From contig PMLB01000386.1 of assembly GCA_003158735.1 (NCBI GenBank), forward strand, positions 63,773-116,711: 52,939 nucleotides of DNA. Reading direction: 5' to 3'. How positions within the stretch are numbered: position 1 is the first letter of the stretch; the number at the start of each line of letters is the position of its first letter. Position numbers and translations under genes: made by a program. Below, in pieces: positions 1 to 9,294 of the stretch. A model generated the notes under the pieces. The model was not told the DNA's origin, ran no database searches, and was given only the letters and a program-made list of their open reading frames with translations. The DNA comes from Myxococcales bacterium (lineage in GTDB: Bacteria > Myxococcota_A > Polyangia > Fen-1088).

Positions 1-237
1 TGGTCGCAACGGCCGGACGAGCAGTTCCAGTCCGAGGAGTTGCGGCGCCACATTCAGACGGCGGTGGACGCTTTGCCCGATGGGCTGCGCACGGTCTTTC
101 TGGTGCGCGACGTCGAGGGTCTTTCTACCGAGGAGACGGCCGATCTGCTCGGCCTGTCGCTGCCCGCGGTCAAGACACGCCTGCACCGCGCCCGCCTGGC
201 CCTGCGTGAAGCCATCGGGCAGTACTTCGCGCCGTAG
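1..237 (+). CDS. ECF-type RNA polymerase sigma factor, C-terminal part (5' end outside window)
   Basis: The frame is open from base 1 and encodes the last 78 residues of a sigma-70 family protein. The visible part is region 4: a helix with LPDGLRTVFLVRDVEGLS followed by a helix-turn-helix (TEETADLLGLSLPAVKTRLHRAR) that would contact the -35 promoter element. This wording of region 4 is typical of extracytoplasmic-function (RpoE-like) sigma factors. The stop lies 17 bases before the start of a very large secreted TPR/transglutaminase-like protein, so the two may be co-transcribed. The promoter-melting region 2 and any anti-sigma partner lie upstream of the window. The TTG at base 40 is internal, not the gene start. 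Confidence 0.9.
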   Translation, partial: WSQRPDEQFQSEELRRHIQTAVDALPDGLRTVFLVRDVEGLSTEETADLLGLSLPAVKTRLHRARLALREAIGQYFAP

Positions 238-254
238 AGCCGCGCAAGGCCGTG

Positions 255-3200
255 ATGAAGATGACGTTTGTCCGGCGGTCGGCTTGCGCCGTGGCGGTGC
301 TTGTCGCCGGACAAACTCTAGTGGCGGAGCGCAGCGCGCGCGCTGACGCCTACCAAGATCGATTCGAGGCTGAACGCACGGCCCTTCTGGCCCGCAGAGC
401 GACGCCTGAGGCGGTGGCGCCCTTGGCTGCTCTTGTGCGTATGGACGCGATGTTGAGTCCAGGGCGTCTGGCGGCCGTGCTGCGCGAGTTTGTCGAGGGA
501 AAGGACGCGGCCGGAGTGGATCCTCTGGTGGCAGCCCAGGCATCCTATTTCCTTTCCCTCGAAGAAGACCATGCTGGCCAGCACGAGCAGGCAGACGCCC
601 GTCGGCGTGGGCTGGGGTTGCTGCGCGACTTCTGGGTGCTGGGGCCTTTCGATGCTCAGGGCCGCAGTGGACTGGAGCGCGCCTATCCACCCGAGCTGGC
701 TCTGCCCAATCCGCGCGGCAGTCAGTGCTATCCGGGCAAGACCCATGAAGTCTGCTGGCGCCGGACGTCCGCCGATGTGGCGCCTCAGGGAGCGGTCGTG
801 CTCGGCGGCCTCTTGCGTCCGGACAACGATGCCGTTGCGTATCTGCTGGCGTATGTGCACAGCGATCAGGCACGCTGGGCGGCTTTGCGTCCGGGCTCGC
901 CCGGTCCGTTCAAGGCATGGCTCAACGGTCGCCCGGTCATGAGTCGGGATGTGGTGCGGTCGGCTGCGCTGGATCAGGATGCGGCGGAGATTTGGCTTCC
1001 GCGCGGCAACAGCGTGCTCCTTGTCAAGACGGTCATCACCGCCGGCAACTGGCAGATGTTCGTGCGCCTGACCGACCCGCAAGGGGCGGCTCTGCCTGGG
1101 GTGACGGCAAACGCAGAGGCACCTGCGGCCGGCGTGGCAGCCTTCGCGCCACCTGCTCACCCAGTAATCGTGCATGATCTGAAGGAGATCTTGCGCCGTC
1201 GTGCCGAGCACGCCCCAGCGGCCGAGGCGGCTTCGCGTTGGCTGGACTTTGCGCGGCTGTTGGATCTCCTGCGCAGCGAAGACAACGAGAGCAAGGCAGC
1301 TGAACAGGCGGCGGGCAGGGCAGCGAGGGCAGAGACGGCTTCACCGGCGACACGGTTTGCGGCGCTCGAGTTGCTAGGTCAGGTGGCCCGGGAAGAGGAC
1401 GATGCGCGACAAGCATGGGGGCGAGCGCTGGTGCTGGCGCCCGGGCCGGGCGAGCGGGCGCTGCTGCTGGCCGAGCTTGGCGAGCTAGCGCAACGACAAC
1501 ACCGTCCTGAGGCGGCCCTTCAGCGCTGGCATGAAGCGGTTGCCGCTGACCCGACCTCGGTTCCGGTCCAACTCGATTTGGCGGGCGCGGAGCGAGAAAG
1601 CGGCCTGTACGCGGCAGCCTTGCTTCGCCTCGACGCGCTCCCGGCCGTGGCCACCAGTGTTCTGGCGGTGATCGAGGCGCACGCACGCACACTTGAGGCC
1701 CTGGGGCGCTTGGCTGCTGCTCAGGCGGATTGGCGGCATCTGTGGGACAAGCGGCGTTCCGATGCGGAGACTTTGCGAGACTTGGCCGGAGCCGCGCGCC
1801 GTCGGGGGGATGAGAACCAGGCGGCACTACGCTACGGTGAAGCGGCAAGTTGGCGGCCCGACCTGCATTTTCTGACCATCGAGCAGGCCCGGATGCTTGA
1901 AGGAGCGGGACGAGGGGCGGAGGCCGAAGCGGTGCTGCGCAACGCCTTGCTGCGCTTGCCTGACGAGCCTCGGCTGCATGAAGAGCTTGGTCGCCTGCTG
2001 GCGCGGCTGGGGCGTGCGCAGGAAGCGGCGGCGAGTCTGCGCCAATCGCTGCGACTGCGCCCGCAGCAGCCGGCACTGCGGCGCTACGCTGAGTGGTTGG
2101 CAATGGCTTCCGATGGGGCGCACCGTCCCGCTGGAGTCGAGGATCTGGCTCGAACCTTTGCCGCCGACGGTGCGACGCTGACCCGGGCGGCGCTGCTTGC
2201 GCCTGTGGTTGTGACGGATGGCGATCCGGCGGTTGTTCTGCTCGACCGCCACGTCACGCGGGTACACGCAAATGGGCTGGCTGACACCTTCGTCCAGCGC
2301 GTCGTTCACCTGCGCACCGACCGTGGGGCTCGTGACAATCAGGAGGTGCTGGTGCGCTACCTGCCGGGCGAGCAGGAAGTGGAGATCCGCGAGGCACGCA
2401 TCTTCCGTCGCACCGCCGGGGGCGAGATCGAGGTTTCTCAGGCGAGCGGGCGCGATGACCGCGATCTATCCGAACCTTGGTACGGCCTGTACTACGACGC
2501 GCGCGCCGAGGTGGTGAGCTTCGAGAACTTGCGGGCCGGCGACGTGATCGAGGTGCAATACACGATCGCCGATGTCTCCTACCAGAACGACATGGCCGAC
2601 TATTTCGGCGAGCTGGCCGTGATCGGCGATGTGTTGCCCAAGCAGAGTTGGGACTACACCCTCATCGCGCCGGCCCAGCGGTCCTTCTACTTCAACCAGC
2701 CGCGTTTGCCTGGTCTGAACCGTCAAGTGGACCGCCAAGGGGACGAGGTGGTCTATCGCTGGGCCGCTAGCAATGTGGCCCGCGTCGACATCGAGCCTGC
2801 CATGCCTGGGCTCACCGAGGTCGCGCCCTACCTGCACATCAGCACCTACCAGAGCTGGCAGGAGGTGGGCCGGTGGTACTGGAGCTTGGTGCTGGACCAG
2901 TTGCAGAGTGACCCAACCATCAAGAAGGTGGCGGGTGATGTCACCGCCGGGCTGCATGGCGACGCGGAGAAGGTGCGGGCGTTGCACCGGTTCGTGATCG
3001 AGAAGACGCGCTACGTGGGGCTGGAGTTCGGCATCCACGGGTACAAGCCCTATCCCGTCAGCCAAGTGCTGTTGCGCCGGTTTGGCGACTGCAAAGACAA
3101 AGCCCTGCTGCTGGTGGCTTTGCTGCGCGAACAAGGCATCGAGTCCGAATTGGTCTTGCTGCGATCGCGCCGGGCTGGGCTGGTGGACAGCCAGCCGGCT

Positions 3201-4022
3201 TCGCTGGCCATCTTCGATCACGCCATCACCTATGTTCCGCGTCTCGATCGGTATCTCGACGGCACCGCGGAGTTTGCCGGCGTGTCCGAGTTGCCCAGCC
3301 AGGACCAAGGGGTGATGGTCTTGCGCGTGGGGTGGGGAAACCCCACTCTGGCGCGGACCCCGGTGCTACCCGCTTCGGCCAATCGCGCTGTGCGCGTCTG
3401 GAAAGTCGCGCTGGCCGCCGACGGCAGCGCACGGGTCGATGAGACGGTGACCGTCAAGGGACAGGCTGCGCAGGAATGGCGCGCGCACTACCAGACGCCG
3501 GGCGAACGGCGCGAACGCTACGGCAAGGTGTGGAACAGCCGCTACACGGGCGCGCAGCTTGAGGCGGTGGACATGGCCGGCGTAGAGGATCGCAACCAGC
3601 CGGTGGTGGTGCGGGCACGGGCCCTGGTCCCGCACATGGCCCAAGACAATGGGCGGGGCGAGTTTCATCTGCCGTCCAGCTCGCGTGAAACCGATCTGAC
3701 CCAGACCTACGCGCGCCTGGGCACGCGGCGGTGGCCTTTGGTTCTCGGTTTTCCCTGGCAACATGAGGAGGAACTCGAGTACCGCTTGCCCGACGGGTTC
3801 CGCCTGCTGCGTGCGCCGACGGCGCACAAGTTGCAGTGCGCTTTCGCGAGCTTCGACCTCGAGATGTCGTCCGACGGTCGCACCCTCAAGCTGCGCTCGC
3901 GGCTCTCCGTGGAACGCGATCGGATTGCAGCCAGCGAATATGGAGAGTTTCGTGCCTTTCTGCGCGACGTCGACAACCTGCTGGGCGAGCCGATCGTGAT
4001 CGCAGGGGAGGGCTCGCGATGA
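255..4022 (+). CDS. Large exported TPR / DUF3857 / transglutaminase-like protein (catalytic triad present)
   Basis: This 1255-residue protein starts with a signal peptide (MKMTFVRRSACAVAVLVAG). Next come a beta-rich segment (about residues 110-280), a long helical TPR-like region (about 320-640), a DUF3857 beta-domain (about 655-870) and a transglutaminase-like domain (about 890-1020). The transglutaminase core is intact: Cys946 in FGDCKDKA, His989 in FDHAITYVP and Asp1002 in YLDGT. A C-terminal beta domain follows. DUF3857 plus transglutaminase-like cores are known in secreted bacterial proteins, but the substrate is unknown. ATG at 255 is preferred because AAGG sits 5 bases upstream; GTG 252 and ATG 261 are alternatives. 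It follows an ECF sigma gene by 17 bases and is followed by a paralogue. Confidence 0.88.
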   Translation: MKMTFVRRSACAVAVLVAGQTLVAERSARADAYQDRFEAERTALLARRATPEAVAPLAALVRMDAMLSPGRLAAVLREFVEGKDAAGVDPLVAAQASYFLSLEEDHAGQHEQADARRRGLGLLRDFWVLGPFDAQGRSGLERAYPPELALPNPRGSQCYPGKTHEVCWRRTSADVAPQGAVVLGGLLRPDNDAVAYLLAYVHSDQARWAALRPGSPGPFKAWLNGRPVMSRDVVRSAALDQDAAEIWLPRGNSVLLVKTVITAGNWQMFVRLTDPQGAALPGVTANAEAPAAGVAAFAPPAHPVIVHDLKEILRRRAEHAPAAEAASRWLDFARLLDLLRSEDNESKAAEQAAGRAARAETASPATRFAALELLGQVAREEDDARQAWGRALVLAPGPGERALLLAELGELAQRQHRPEAALQRWHEAVAADPTSVPVQLDLAGAERESGLYAAALLRLDALPAVATSVLAVIEAHARTLEALGRLAAAQADWRHLWDKRRSDAETLRDLAGAARRRGDENQAALRYGEAASWRPDLHFLTIEQARMLEGAGRGAEAEAVLRNALLRLPDEPRLHEELGRLLARLGRAQEAAASLRQSLRLRPQQPALRRYAEWLAMASDGAHRPAGVEDLARTFAADGATLTRAALLAPVVVTDGDPAVVLLDRHVTRVHANGLADTFVQRVVHLRTDRGARDNQEVLVRYLPGEQEVEIREARIFRRTAGGEIEVSQASGRDDRDLSEPWYGLYYDARAEVVSFENLRAGDVIEVQYTIADVSYQNDMADYFGELAVIGDVLPKQSWDYTLIAPAQRSFYFNQPRLPGLNRQVDRQGDEVVYRWAASNVARVDIEPAMPGLTEVAPYLHISTYQSWQEVGRWYWSLVLDQLQSDPTIKKVAGDVTAGLHGDAEKVRALHRFVIEKTRYVGLEFGIHGYKPYPVSQVLLRRFGDCKDKALLLVALLREQGIESELVLLRSRRAGLVDSQPASLAIFDHAITYVPRLDRYLDGTAEFAGVSELPSQDQGVMVLRVGWGNPTLARTPVLPASANRAVRVWKVALAADGSARVDETVTVKGQAAQEWRAHYQTPGERRERYGKVWNSRYTGAQLEAVDMAGVEDRNQPVVVRARALVPHMAQDNGRGEFHLPSSSRETDLTQTYARLGTRRWPLVLGFPWQHEEELEYRLPDGFRLLRAPTAHKLQCAFASFDLEMSSDGRTLKLRSRLSVERDRIAASEYGEFRAFLRDVDNLLGEPIVIAGEGSR

Positions 4023-4039
4023 GGGTAGGGGGCGGGGAC

Positions 4040-4248
4040 ATAGCTGCTAACCACCCGTTACCCGGGATTCGCCGGCCAGGTGCGCGATCCGGAGTTTCAC
4101 CACAGAGTCCACAGAGGCCACAGAGGTCGGAAGGAAAGGGTTCCGGATCCGGTCCGAACCCTTCTTTCCCATCCGTCTCCGTGATCTCTGTGCTCTCTGT
4201 GGTGAAATCCGGGGCGGACTTGCGGGACACGTTGTGGTTAGCACCTAT
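4040..4248. repeat. CACAGAG palindromic element, copy 1 (long form)
   Basis: The core at 4095-4207 starts TTTCACCACAGAG and ends CTCTGTGGTGAAAT. Each arm carries CACAGAG (or CTCTGTG) units at 9-base spacing. The arms continue inward with complementary GGAAAGGGTT and AACCCTTCTTTCC, so the whole core can fold into one long hairpin. This copy has about 50 extra bases on each side, ending in ATAGCTGCTAACCAC on the left and GTGGTTAGCACCTAT on the right, which form outer inverted repeats. It fills the gap between two co-directional paralogues. Copy 3 shares the same flanks. Confidence 0.9.
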
Positions 4249-4264
4249 GGGGGGCGGGGATAGG

Positions 4265-7200
4265 GTGAGCAAGCCGGGCCGTGTGGCTTGCGTGCTCCTG
4301 GCGTGCCTCGCCTGCGGCTGCGCGGGAATGCTGGCCGGCGGCCGACGACTCGACCCCACGACCGACACCGGCCGCGCATGGCAGGCGCTGGTCGACGGGA
4401 AGGACGACGAATCGGCGGTGATGTTCGGGCGCGTGCTCGGCTCGGATGGGAATCGCAAATCGCGATGCCTGGTCTTCTTCGGAGCCGGCAGCTTGGCCTA
4501 TGAACGGGGAGACGATGAAAGGGCCACTGCCTTCTACCTCGATCTAATCGAGGCGGCGGCAGAGGACGGCGACGCGCGCGACGGCCTGTTGGCCGAGGCG
4601 GCGGCTGTACGTTTGCCGCGGCTGCTCGACGAGTTGCCTGACCGGCGTGCGGCGGAAAAGCGAATCCTGGCCCTGCCGCGCGACCGCCTGCCTTGGCGCG
4701 CGCAGTATCTACTGGCATCGCTTTCAGTCGAAATCGCTCGGCGAAGGGCTGACCCGGCTCTGCTGGAGAGCGAGGCGCGCCGATCGGGTTGTCTGGCCGA
4801 GTTGCGCTTGGTGGACGTGGTCGGCCGCTTGCCGTACCTCGATCTCTCGTCCAATCAAGTGCGGCCGGCGAATCCGGCGCGGACGCTGGCACGGTCGGGC
4901 TGTCAGTTCTTCACGCCCGGCACCGATGCCTTGCCCGGCGTACGCACGCTGCAATCCGAGGTCGACGTGCGCGCCGGTCACTACCACATCGTGCTCGACT
5001 ACGCGGGACCCGCCTTACTTCGTGTGGATGGCGGCGCCTGGCATCACCACGCCGATGCGCCCGACGCGTTTGGTCCGCGCTGGTCCGCGCTGTCGGACAC
5101 ACTGAATGAAGGTCGGCACCGGGTGGAACTGCGCCTAGGCAGTCGCGGCGGTAGCATTCAGGTCGGTTTGCTGCTGGCTCCTGGTTCCAGCAGCAAGCAG
5201 GTCGACCGGGAAAGCTGGCCGGATAGTCCTGGGTTGGAGGCGGCCGTGTTCGAGCTGGCGGCGGCACTCTCTGCGCATGTGGCAGGCGATGTTGACCAGG
5301 AACTGGTGCATGCCGCCGCGCTTGCCCAGCGTCCCCGCTTTGCGCTGGGCCTGTCCGCGGCAGCGCGCCTGTCCGAAATGGATTCCACGCGGCCTGAGAA
5401 CATGAACCGCGACCGTGCGCGTAGTCTGCACTTGCGTGCGGTGGCCGTAGACTCCCACCTGGCGCGGGCTTGGTTGGATCTTGCGCGCATGGAACTCGAC
5501 AACGACCGGCCACGTGAGGCCGCGGAGGACGCCCAGCGGGCGCGAAGCGCGGCGGCCGACTGGTGGCCGGCGGCCCTGCAGCTGGCCGATGCCTTGCGCG
5601 CGCGTGGGTTGGAACGCGACGCTGACGCGGCTCTGGCGGAGGCCCTGGCGCATGGGCAAACCGGGCAGGGGGCCTGTGCCCTCTACGAGGCTGGGCTTCA
5701 TCGTGCCGAAGAGCGAGCCATGGTCGGCGAACAGCAACGACTGGCTAAGCTGCTGCTTGGCTGTGATGCGCAGGCTGAAGCACCTGTGCAATGGAATCGC
5801 CAGCGCGGCGACGCCGGCGCAGCGGAAGCGGCCCTGAAGCGTATGGGGTCCACCAGCGCCGACCCGGCGTGGGTTCGTTCTGAGTTGGCGGCGCTGCGGC
5901 TGGAGCGCGGCGATGCCGCCGGTGCCGCGTCGGAGCTGCAGGCTCTGGTCGATTGGTCCCCGCGGGATAGTCAGATGCGTCTGCGCTTGGTCGATGCTCT
6001 GCTGGCCACGGGCGCCGCCAAACAGGCGCGCGCTGTGCTGGCAGAGACGCTGCGACTTTTCCCGGGGAGCGGCGCCGTTCGCCAGGCGGCGCGCATCGCG
6101 GGGCTGCCGCTGCCTCTCGACGAATTCCGGTTGGATGGCGGTCAGGTGATTCAGAATTTCCTGGCGTCCGGCCATCGCTACCAGGCGCCGGCGGTGGTGG
6201 TGTTGGACCGCGCGGTCGAGCGGATTTTCCGGGATGGCGGGCGCGCCAGTCTCACCCACACCATCACACAGGTGTTGAGCAAGGAAGGCATCGAGCGGGC
6301 GGCCGAGGTTTCTGTGCCTTCCGGGGCCGAGGTGCTGGCTCTTCGCACGCGCAAGACTGACGGCACCATCCGCGAGGCCCAGGAAATCGCTGGCAAGCCT
6401 TCGGTTTCTGCCACCGATGTGGCGGTGGGCGACTTCGTCGAGTGGGAGACCCTGGAATACCAGCAGCCGGCCGAGGCATTCGCACCGGGATTCTTGGGCG
6501 AGCGCTTCTATTTCCAGTCCTTCGAGGCGCCGCTGGATCGCAGCGAGTACCTTCTCGTGGTACCGAGCGAGATGTCGGTGGACCAGGACAGGCGGGCCGG
6601 GGCGCCCGAGCCCGCGCTGGCGCCCGGTCCTGACGGCACCCGGGTGTGGCGCTTCGTCGCGCGGCAGATGCCGCAGCTTTTTCCCGAGCGTTCGTCCTTT
6701 GTCGCGGAGGCCTGGATCCCCTCGGTGCGGGTGTCGAGCGGTGTCGATTTGGCGCGCTGGTCGCGTTTTCTGGCCGACCGCTTGTACACCGTGGCGCGCA
6801 TCTCGCCTGAGGTGGGGCGGGTGGCTGCGCAGATCAGGGTCGAAGCCGTCGCCGCGCGGGCGACCATTCCCGAGGCCATCACTCACTGGGTGAACCAGCA
6901 CATCGAGCCCGAGGCCGGCCTGTTCGAGCCGGCGACGGTATCGCTCAGTCGAGGACAGGGGAACCGCGCGGCCGTCGTGGTGGCCCTGGCGCGAGCGCTG
7001 GGGCGGAAGGCGGAATTCATGTTGCTGCGTCCACTCACCCGCGCAGCGGCGGCGGCGCCGCCCACGCCGCAGGAGTTGGATGACTTCAGCGAAGTGCTGG
7101 TGCGTCTGACTGACCCTGCGGGAGCCGCACAATTCTTCGATCCGCATACGCGGCGCGTCCCCTTGGGCTATTTGCCGCCGGCGTTGGCGGGTGCGCCCGG

Positions 7201-7933
7201 GTTCGCTGTGGGTGACGATGCGCTGGCCGCCGCCCGCGGCGCGGTGCTGGACGGGCGCCAGGTGATCATGAAGGTGCGGCTGTCGGCTGATGGCAGCGCG
7301 ACAGCAAGCGTGACGGAAGCTCTCAGCGGCTGGCCCGCGCTGGAGTGGGGCGAGATCGTGGAACGGACCGGCCAGGACCGAATCAAGCTGCGCCAGGAGT
7401 TTGAGCAGCGTTGGCTGAGTCAGCAATTTCCGGGCTCAGTCTTGGGTGAGCTTTCGGTGGGGGAAGGCCAGGCTGGAGGCAAAGTGGTCAGCTACACCCT
7501 GACCAGCCCGCGCATGGCCACGCGCACTGGAAACATTCTTGGGCTGCGTCCCGTCTTCTTTTTGTCGCAGCCGGGTCGGCGCTACTTCACCGAGTCGCAA
7601 CGCCGGACGCCCCTGCAACTCGGCTACGACGTGCCGCTCTTGCTAGAGGCCGACATCGAGTTGCCGGCAGGGGCGCAGGTCATCGACCTGGGCGCTAGTG
7701 GCAGCATCACGGCCGGCGGGGCCCGCTTTTCGGAGGAACGTCAGGTCCAGGTCGATGGGCCTCACGGCGACGCGCCCGGCGCGGCGCACCTGCTTCTGCG
7801 TCGGCGCTGGAAGCTCCCGCTCGCGTGCGTCTTGCCGGCTGACTACGACGAGATGGCCAGCAACCTGCGACAGGTGGATCCCTTGGAACAGGGCGAGATC
7901 CGCGTCGAGGTGCCGACGGGGCCGGGGAAATAG
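4265..7933 (+). CDS. TPR / DUF3857 / degenerate transglutaminase-like lipoprotein
   Basis: This 1222-residue paralogue of the preceding gene begins with a lipoprotein signal (VACVLLACLACGC, lipobox Cys). It has the same order: an N-terminal beta module, a TPR-like helical region with a recognisable ALYEAGLHRAEERAM-type helix, a DUF3857 domain and a transglutaminase-like fold. Where the first protein has GDCKDKA, this one reads RGQGNRAAV, so Cys is replaced by Gln; the His of FDHAI is replaced (FSEVL). A following FDP keeps an Asp. I therefore infer a non-enzymatic domain. GTG 4265 is chosen because it gives a proper lipoprotein signal and has a GGGG-rich stretch just upstream; ATG 4247 is an alternative. 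The frame is also open upstream through the repeat, which is not evidence of coding. Confidence 0.82.
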   Translation: MSKPGRVACVLLACLACGCAGMLAGGRRLDPTTDTGRAWQALVDGKDDESAVMFGRVLGSDGNRKSRCLVFFGAGSLAYERGDDERATAFYLDLIEAAAEDGDARDGLLAEAAAVRLPRLLDELPDRRAAEKRILALPRDRLPWRAQYLLASLSVEIARRRADPALLESEARRSGCLAELRLVDVVGRLPYLDLSSNQVRPANPARTLARSGCQFFTPGTDALPGVRTLQSEVDVRAGHYHIVLDYAGPALLRVDGGAWHHHADAPDAFGPRWSALSDTLNEGRHRVELRLGSRGGSIQVGLLLAPGSSSKQVDRESWPDSPGLEAAVFELAAALSAHVAGDVDQELVHAAALAQRPRFALGLSAAARLSEMDSTRPENMNRDRARSLHLRAVAVDSHLARAWLDLARMELDNDRPREAAEDAQRARSAAADWWPAALQLADALRARGLERDADAALAEALAHGQTGQGACALYEAGLHRAEERAMVGEQQRLAKLLLGCDAQAEAPVQWNRQRGDAGAAEAALKRMGSTSADPAWVRSELAALRLERGDAAGAASELQALVDWSPRDSQMRLRLVDALLATGAAKQARAVLAETLRLFPGSGAVRQAARIAGLPLPLDEFRLDGGQVIQNFLASGHRYQAPAVVVLDRAVERIFRDGGRASLTHTITQVLSKEGIERAAEVSVPSGAEVLALRTRKTDGTIREAQEIAGKPSVSATDVAVGDFVEWETLEYQQPAEAFAPGFLGERFYFQSFEAPLDRSEYLLVVPSEMSVDQDRRAGAPEPALAPGPDGTRVWRFVARQMPQLFPERSSFVAEAWIPSVRVSSGVDLARWSRFLADRLYTVARISPEVGRVAAQIRVEAVAARATIPEAITHWVNQHIEPEAGLFEPATVSLSRGQGNRAAVVVALARALGRKAEFMLLRPLTRAAAAAPPTPQELDDFSEVLVRLTDPAGAAQFFDPHTRRVPLGYLPPALAGAPGFAVGDDALAAARGAVLDGRQVIMKVRLSADGSATASVTEALSGWPALEWGEIVERTGQDRIKLRQEFEQRWLSQQFPGSVLGELSVGEGQAGGKVVSYTLTSPRMATRTGNILGLRPVFFLSQPGRRYFTESQRRTPLQLGYDVPLLLEADIELPAGAQVIDLGASGSITAGGARFSEERQVQVDGPHGDAPGAAHLLLRRRWKLPLACVLPADYDEMASNLRQVDPLEQGEIRVEVPTGPGK

Positions 7934-7966
7934 CCAACCTTCTTCCGCAGCGGTGCACCACCGAGG

Positions 7967-9166
7967 CTACGGCGGAGGCGGTGGCGGCGGGCAGGCAGGC
8001 AGCGGAGGCGGTGGCGAGCAGGGCCAGGGATCCCCCACCGGGGGCGGCGGTGGGATCGGCGGGGCGGGAATGTCAGACGATGATCCGCACACGCCAAATA
8101 CTCGTTCGCCGCAAATTGAGCCATCGGAGCATTGCGAACCGCAAACGAGAGTCTGGCCGCATCCGTCGCCGATTGCTCCGCAGTACTGGCCGCCGGCCGG
8201 GTTGCAGGTGAGTAGCGTGCACGCTGGCGGCATGCCCATGCACAGATTGTTGCCGCAAACCCAGCCGCTCTTCTTGCAAAGGCCGCAGTCTTGCGTTCCG
8301 CCGCACCCGTCGCATAGGATTCCGCACGACTCGGGGCCGTTCGGGACATCGCAGGGAATTGGTGTACAGACCGAAGGCGGGCCGATGCAGATGTTGTTCT
8401 GGCAGATCCAGCCAGCCTCGGGGCAAGCGCCGCAATGGACCGTTCGGCCGCAGCCATCGTAGATATCGATGTCACCACAGTAGTGATTTCCATCGGCTGT
8501 GGTGCAGGAAAGCGGTATGCACTGCGGCGTCCCTGCTTTGCAAACGCCGTCTTCGCAGACCCAGCCATACCCCTGGCATGTGGTGGGGCAATTCAGCGTT
8601 CCGCCGCATCCATCACCGATGGTTCCACAGTAGTCGGCAACACAGCTCGTGTAGTTGCGACAGGCCAGGGGCACGCAAGCATCGAGGTTGGGCTCTGCGT
8701 CCGGGCTGCTGGTGGCATCTGGAACTTGCGGCGCGTCCGCGGGCGCATCCGGCACTCCGCCGTCAGCGATTCCTGCGTCGGGAACGCCAGCATCGATGTT
8801 GGCGTCCGTGTGCGCGCTGCTGTCGGCGCTTGGGTCCACGCGGCCGTCCATCCGGCCTGCGAGATCAACGACTCTTGCATCGGGAAGGCCAGCATCGAAT
8901 TGCGTTCCCGTGGTCGTGCTCGCATCTTTCTCACCGGTCCCGCCGGCTTCGAGCTCGCCAATGACCATGTCGGTTGCGGTTCCCGATCCGCCCGAGTCCG
9001 CCGGGCCGCTTTTCACGTCCGCAGCGATCGCATCGGAAACCGGCGCGCCGCTATCCAAGCCGTGGCTGGGAACGACCCCGAGTCCGTGCCTGCCGCAGCC
9101 AAGCAGGCCGGCCAGCAGAACCGCTGCCCGGCAGCTCAAGCAACGGACTGTCGCCTTGCTCGGCAC
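7967..9166 (-). CDS. Cys-rich tandem-repeat lipoprotein with Pro-rich tail
   Basis: This 399-residue protein has a lipoprotein signal (AAVLLAGLLGCG, Cys24). A long Asp/Ala/Pro-rich linker follows, with repeated PDA, DAG and SDA words (about residues 35-165). The next part is four imperfect repeats of about 45 residues, each built around CxPLxC, YCGxIGDGCGGT, xCGxC and GWxCxxNxC (about 168-345). The protein ends in a very Pro-rich stretch with a few Cys. The regular Cys spacing suggests small disulfide-bonded modules on the cell surface. I have seen similar modules in Polyangia proteins, sometimes mislabelled as tryptophan synthase; there is no such enzyme here despite the trp operon next door. 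Its stop is 33 bases from the stop of the convergent upstream gene. Function unknown. Confidence 0.82.
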   Translation of the reverse strand: MPSKATVRCLSCRAAVLLAGLLGCGRHGLGVVPSHGLDSGAPVSDAIAADVKSGPADSGGSGTATDMVIGELEAGGTGEKDASTTTGTQFDAGLPDARVVDLAGRMDGRVDPSADSSAHTDANIDAGVPDAGIADGGVPDAPADAPQVPDATSSPDAEPNLDACVPLACRNYTSCVADYCGTIGDGCGGTLNCPTTCQGYGWVCEDGVCKAGTPQCIPLSCTTADGNHYCGDIDIYDGCGRTVHCGACPEAGWICQNNICIGPPSVCTPIPCDVPNGPESCGILCDGCGGTQDCGLCKKSGWVCGNNLCMGMPPACTLLTCNPAGGQYCGAIGDGCGQTLVCGSQCSDGSICGERVFGVCGSSSDIPAPPIPPPPPVGDPWPCSPPPPLPACPPPPPPP

Positions 9167-9294
9167 GCCCCCAAGTTTACCCCCATCCCGCTCTTCCGTG
9201 TGTTTTTCACTCGGACGCGGCCGTCGCGGAATTGCGGCCCCAAGCTCCCTCTCGCGCCTGGAGCGCAGGCGCGCTAATCTCCAGCCACCTCACC

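Noticed and set aside
4095-4207. CACAGAG arrays considered as a CRISPR array
   Set aside because: The units are 7-9 bases with no spacer-sized unique sequence, and the two halves are inverted, not direct, repeats.
5135-7426. A 763-residue open frame on the minus strand
   Set aside because: It is the antisense of the lipoprotein-transglutaminase gene. It has no domain signal and its composition is that of a high-GC shadow.
7698-8462. A plus-strand frame with a Gly-rich stretch opposite the Cys-rich lipoprotein
   Set aside because: The Gly runs are the complement of the Pro-rich tail. The regular Cys modules show that the minus strand is the coding one.
9167-9294. Possible trp attenuator or leader peptide before trpE
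   Set aside because: I found no short frame with tandem Trp codons and no terminator/antiterminator pair in these 128 bases.
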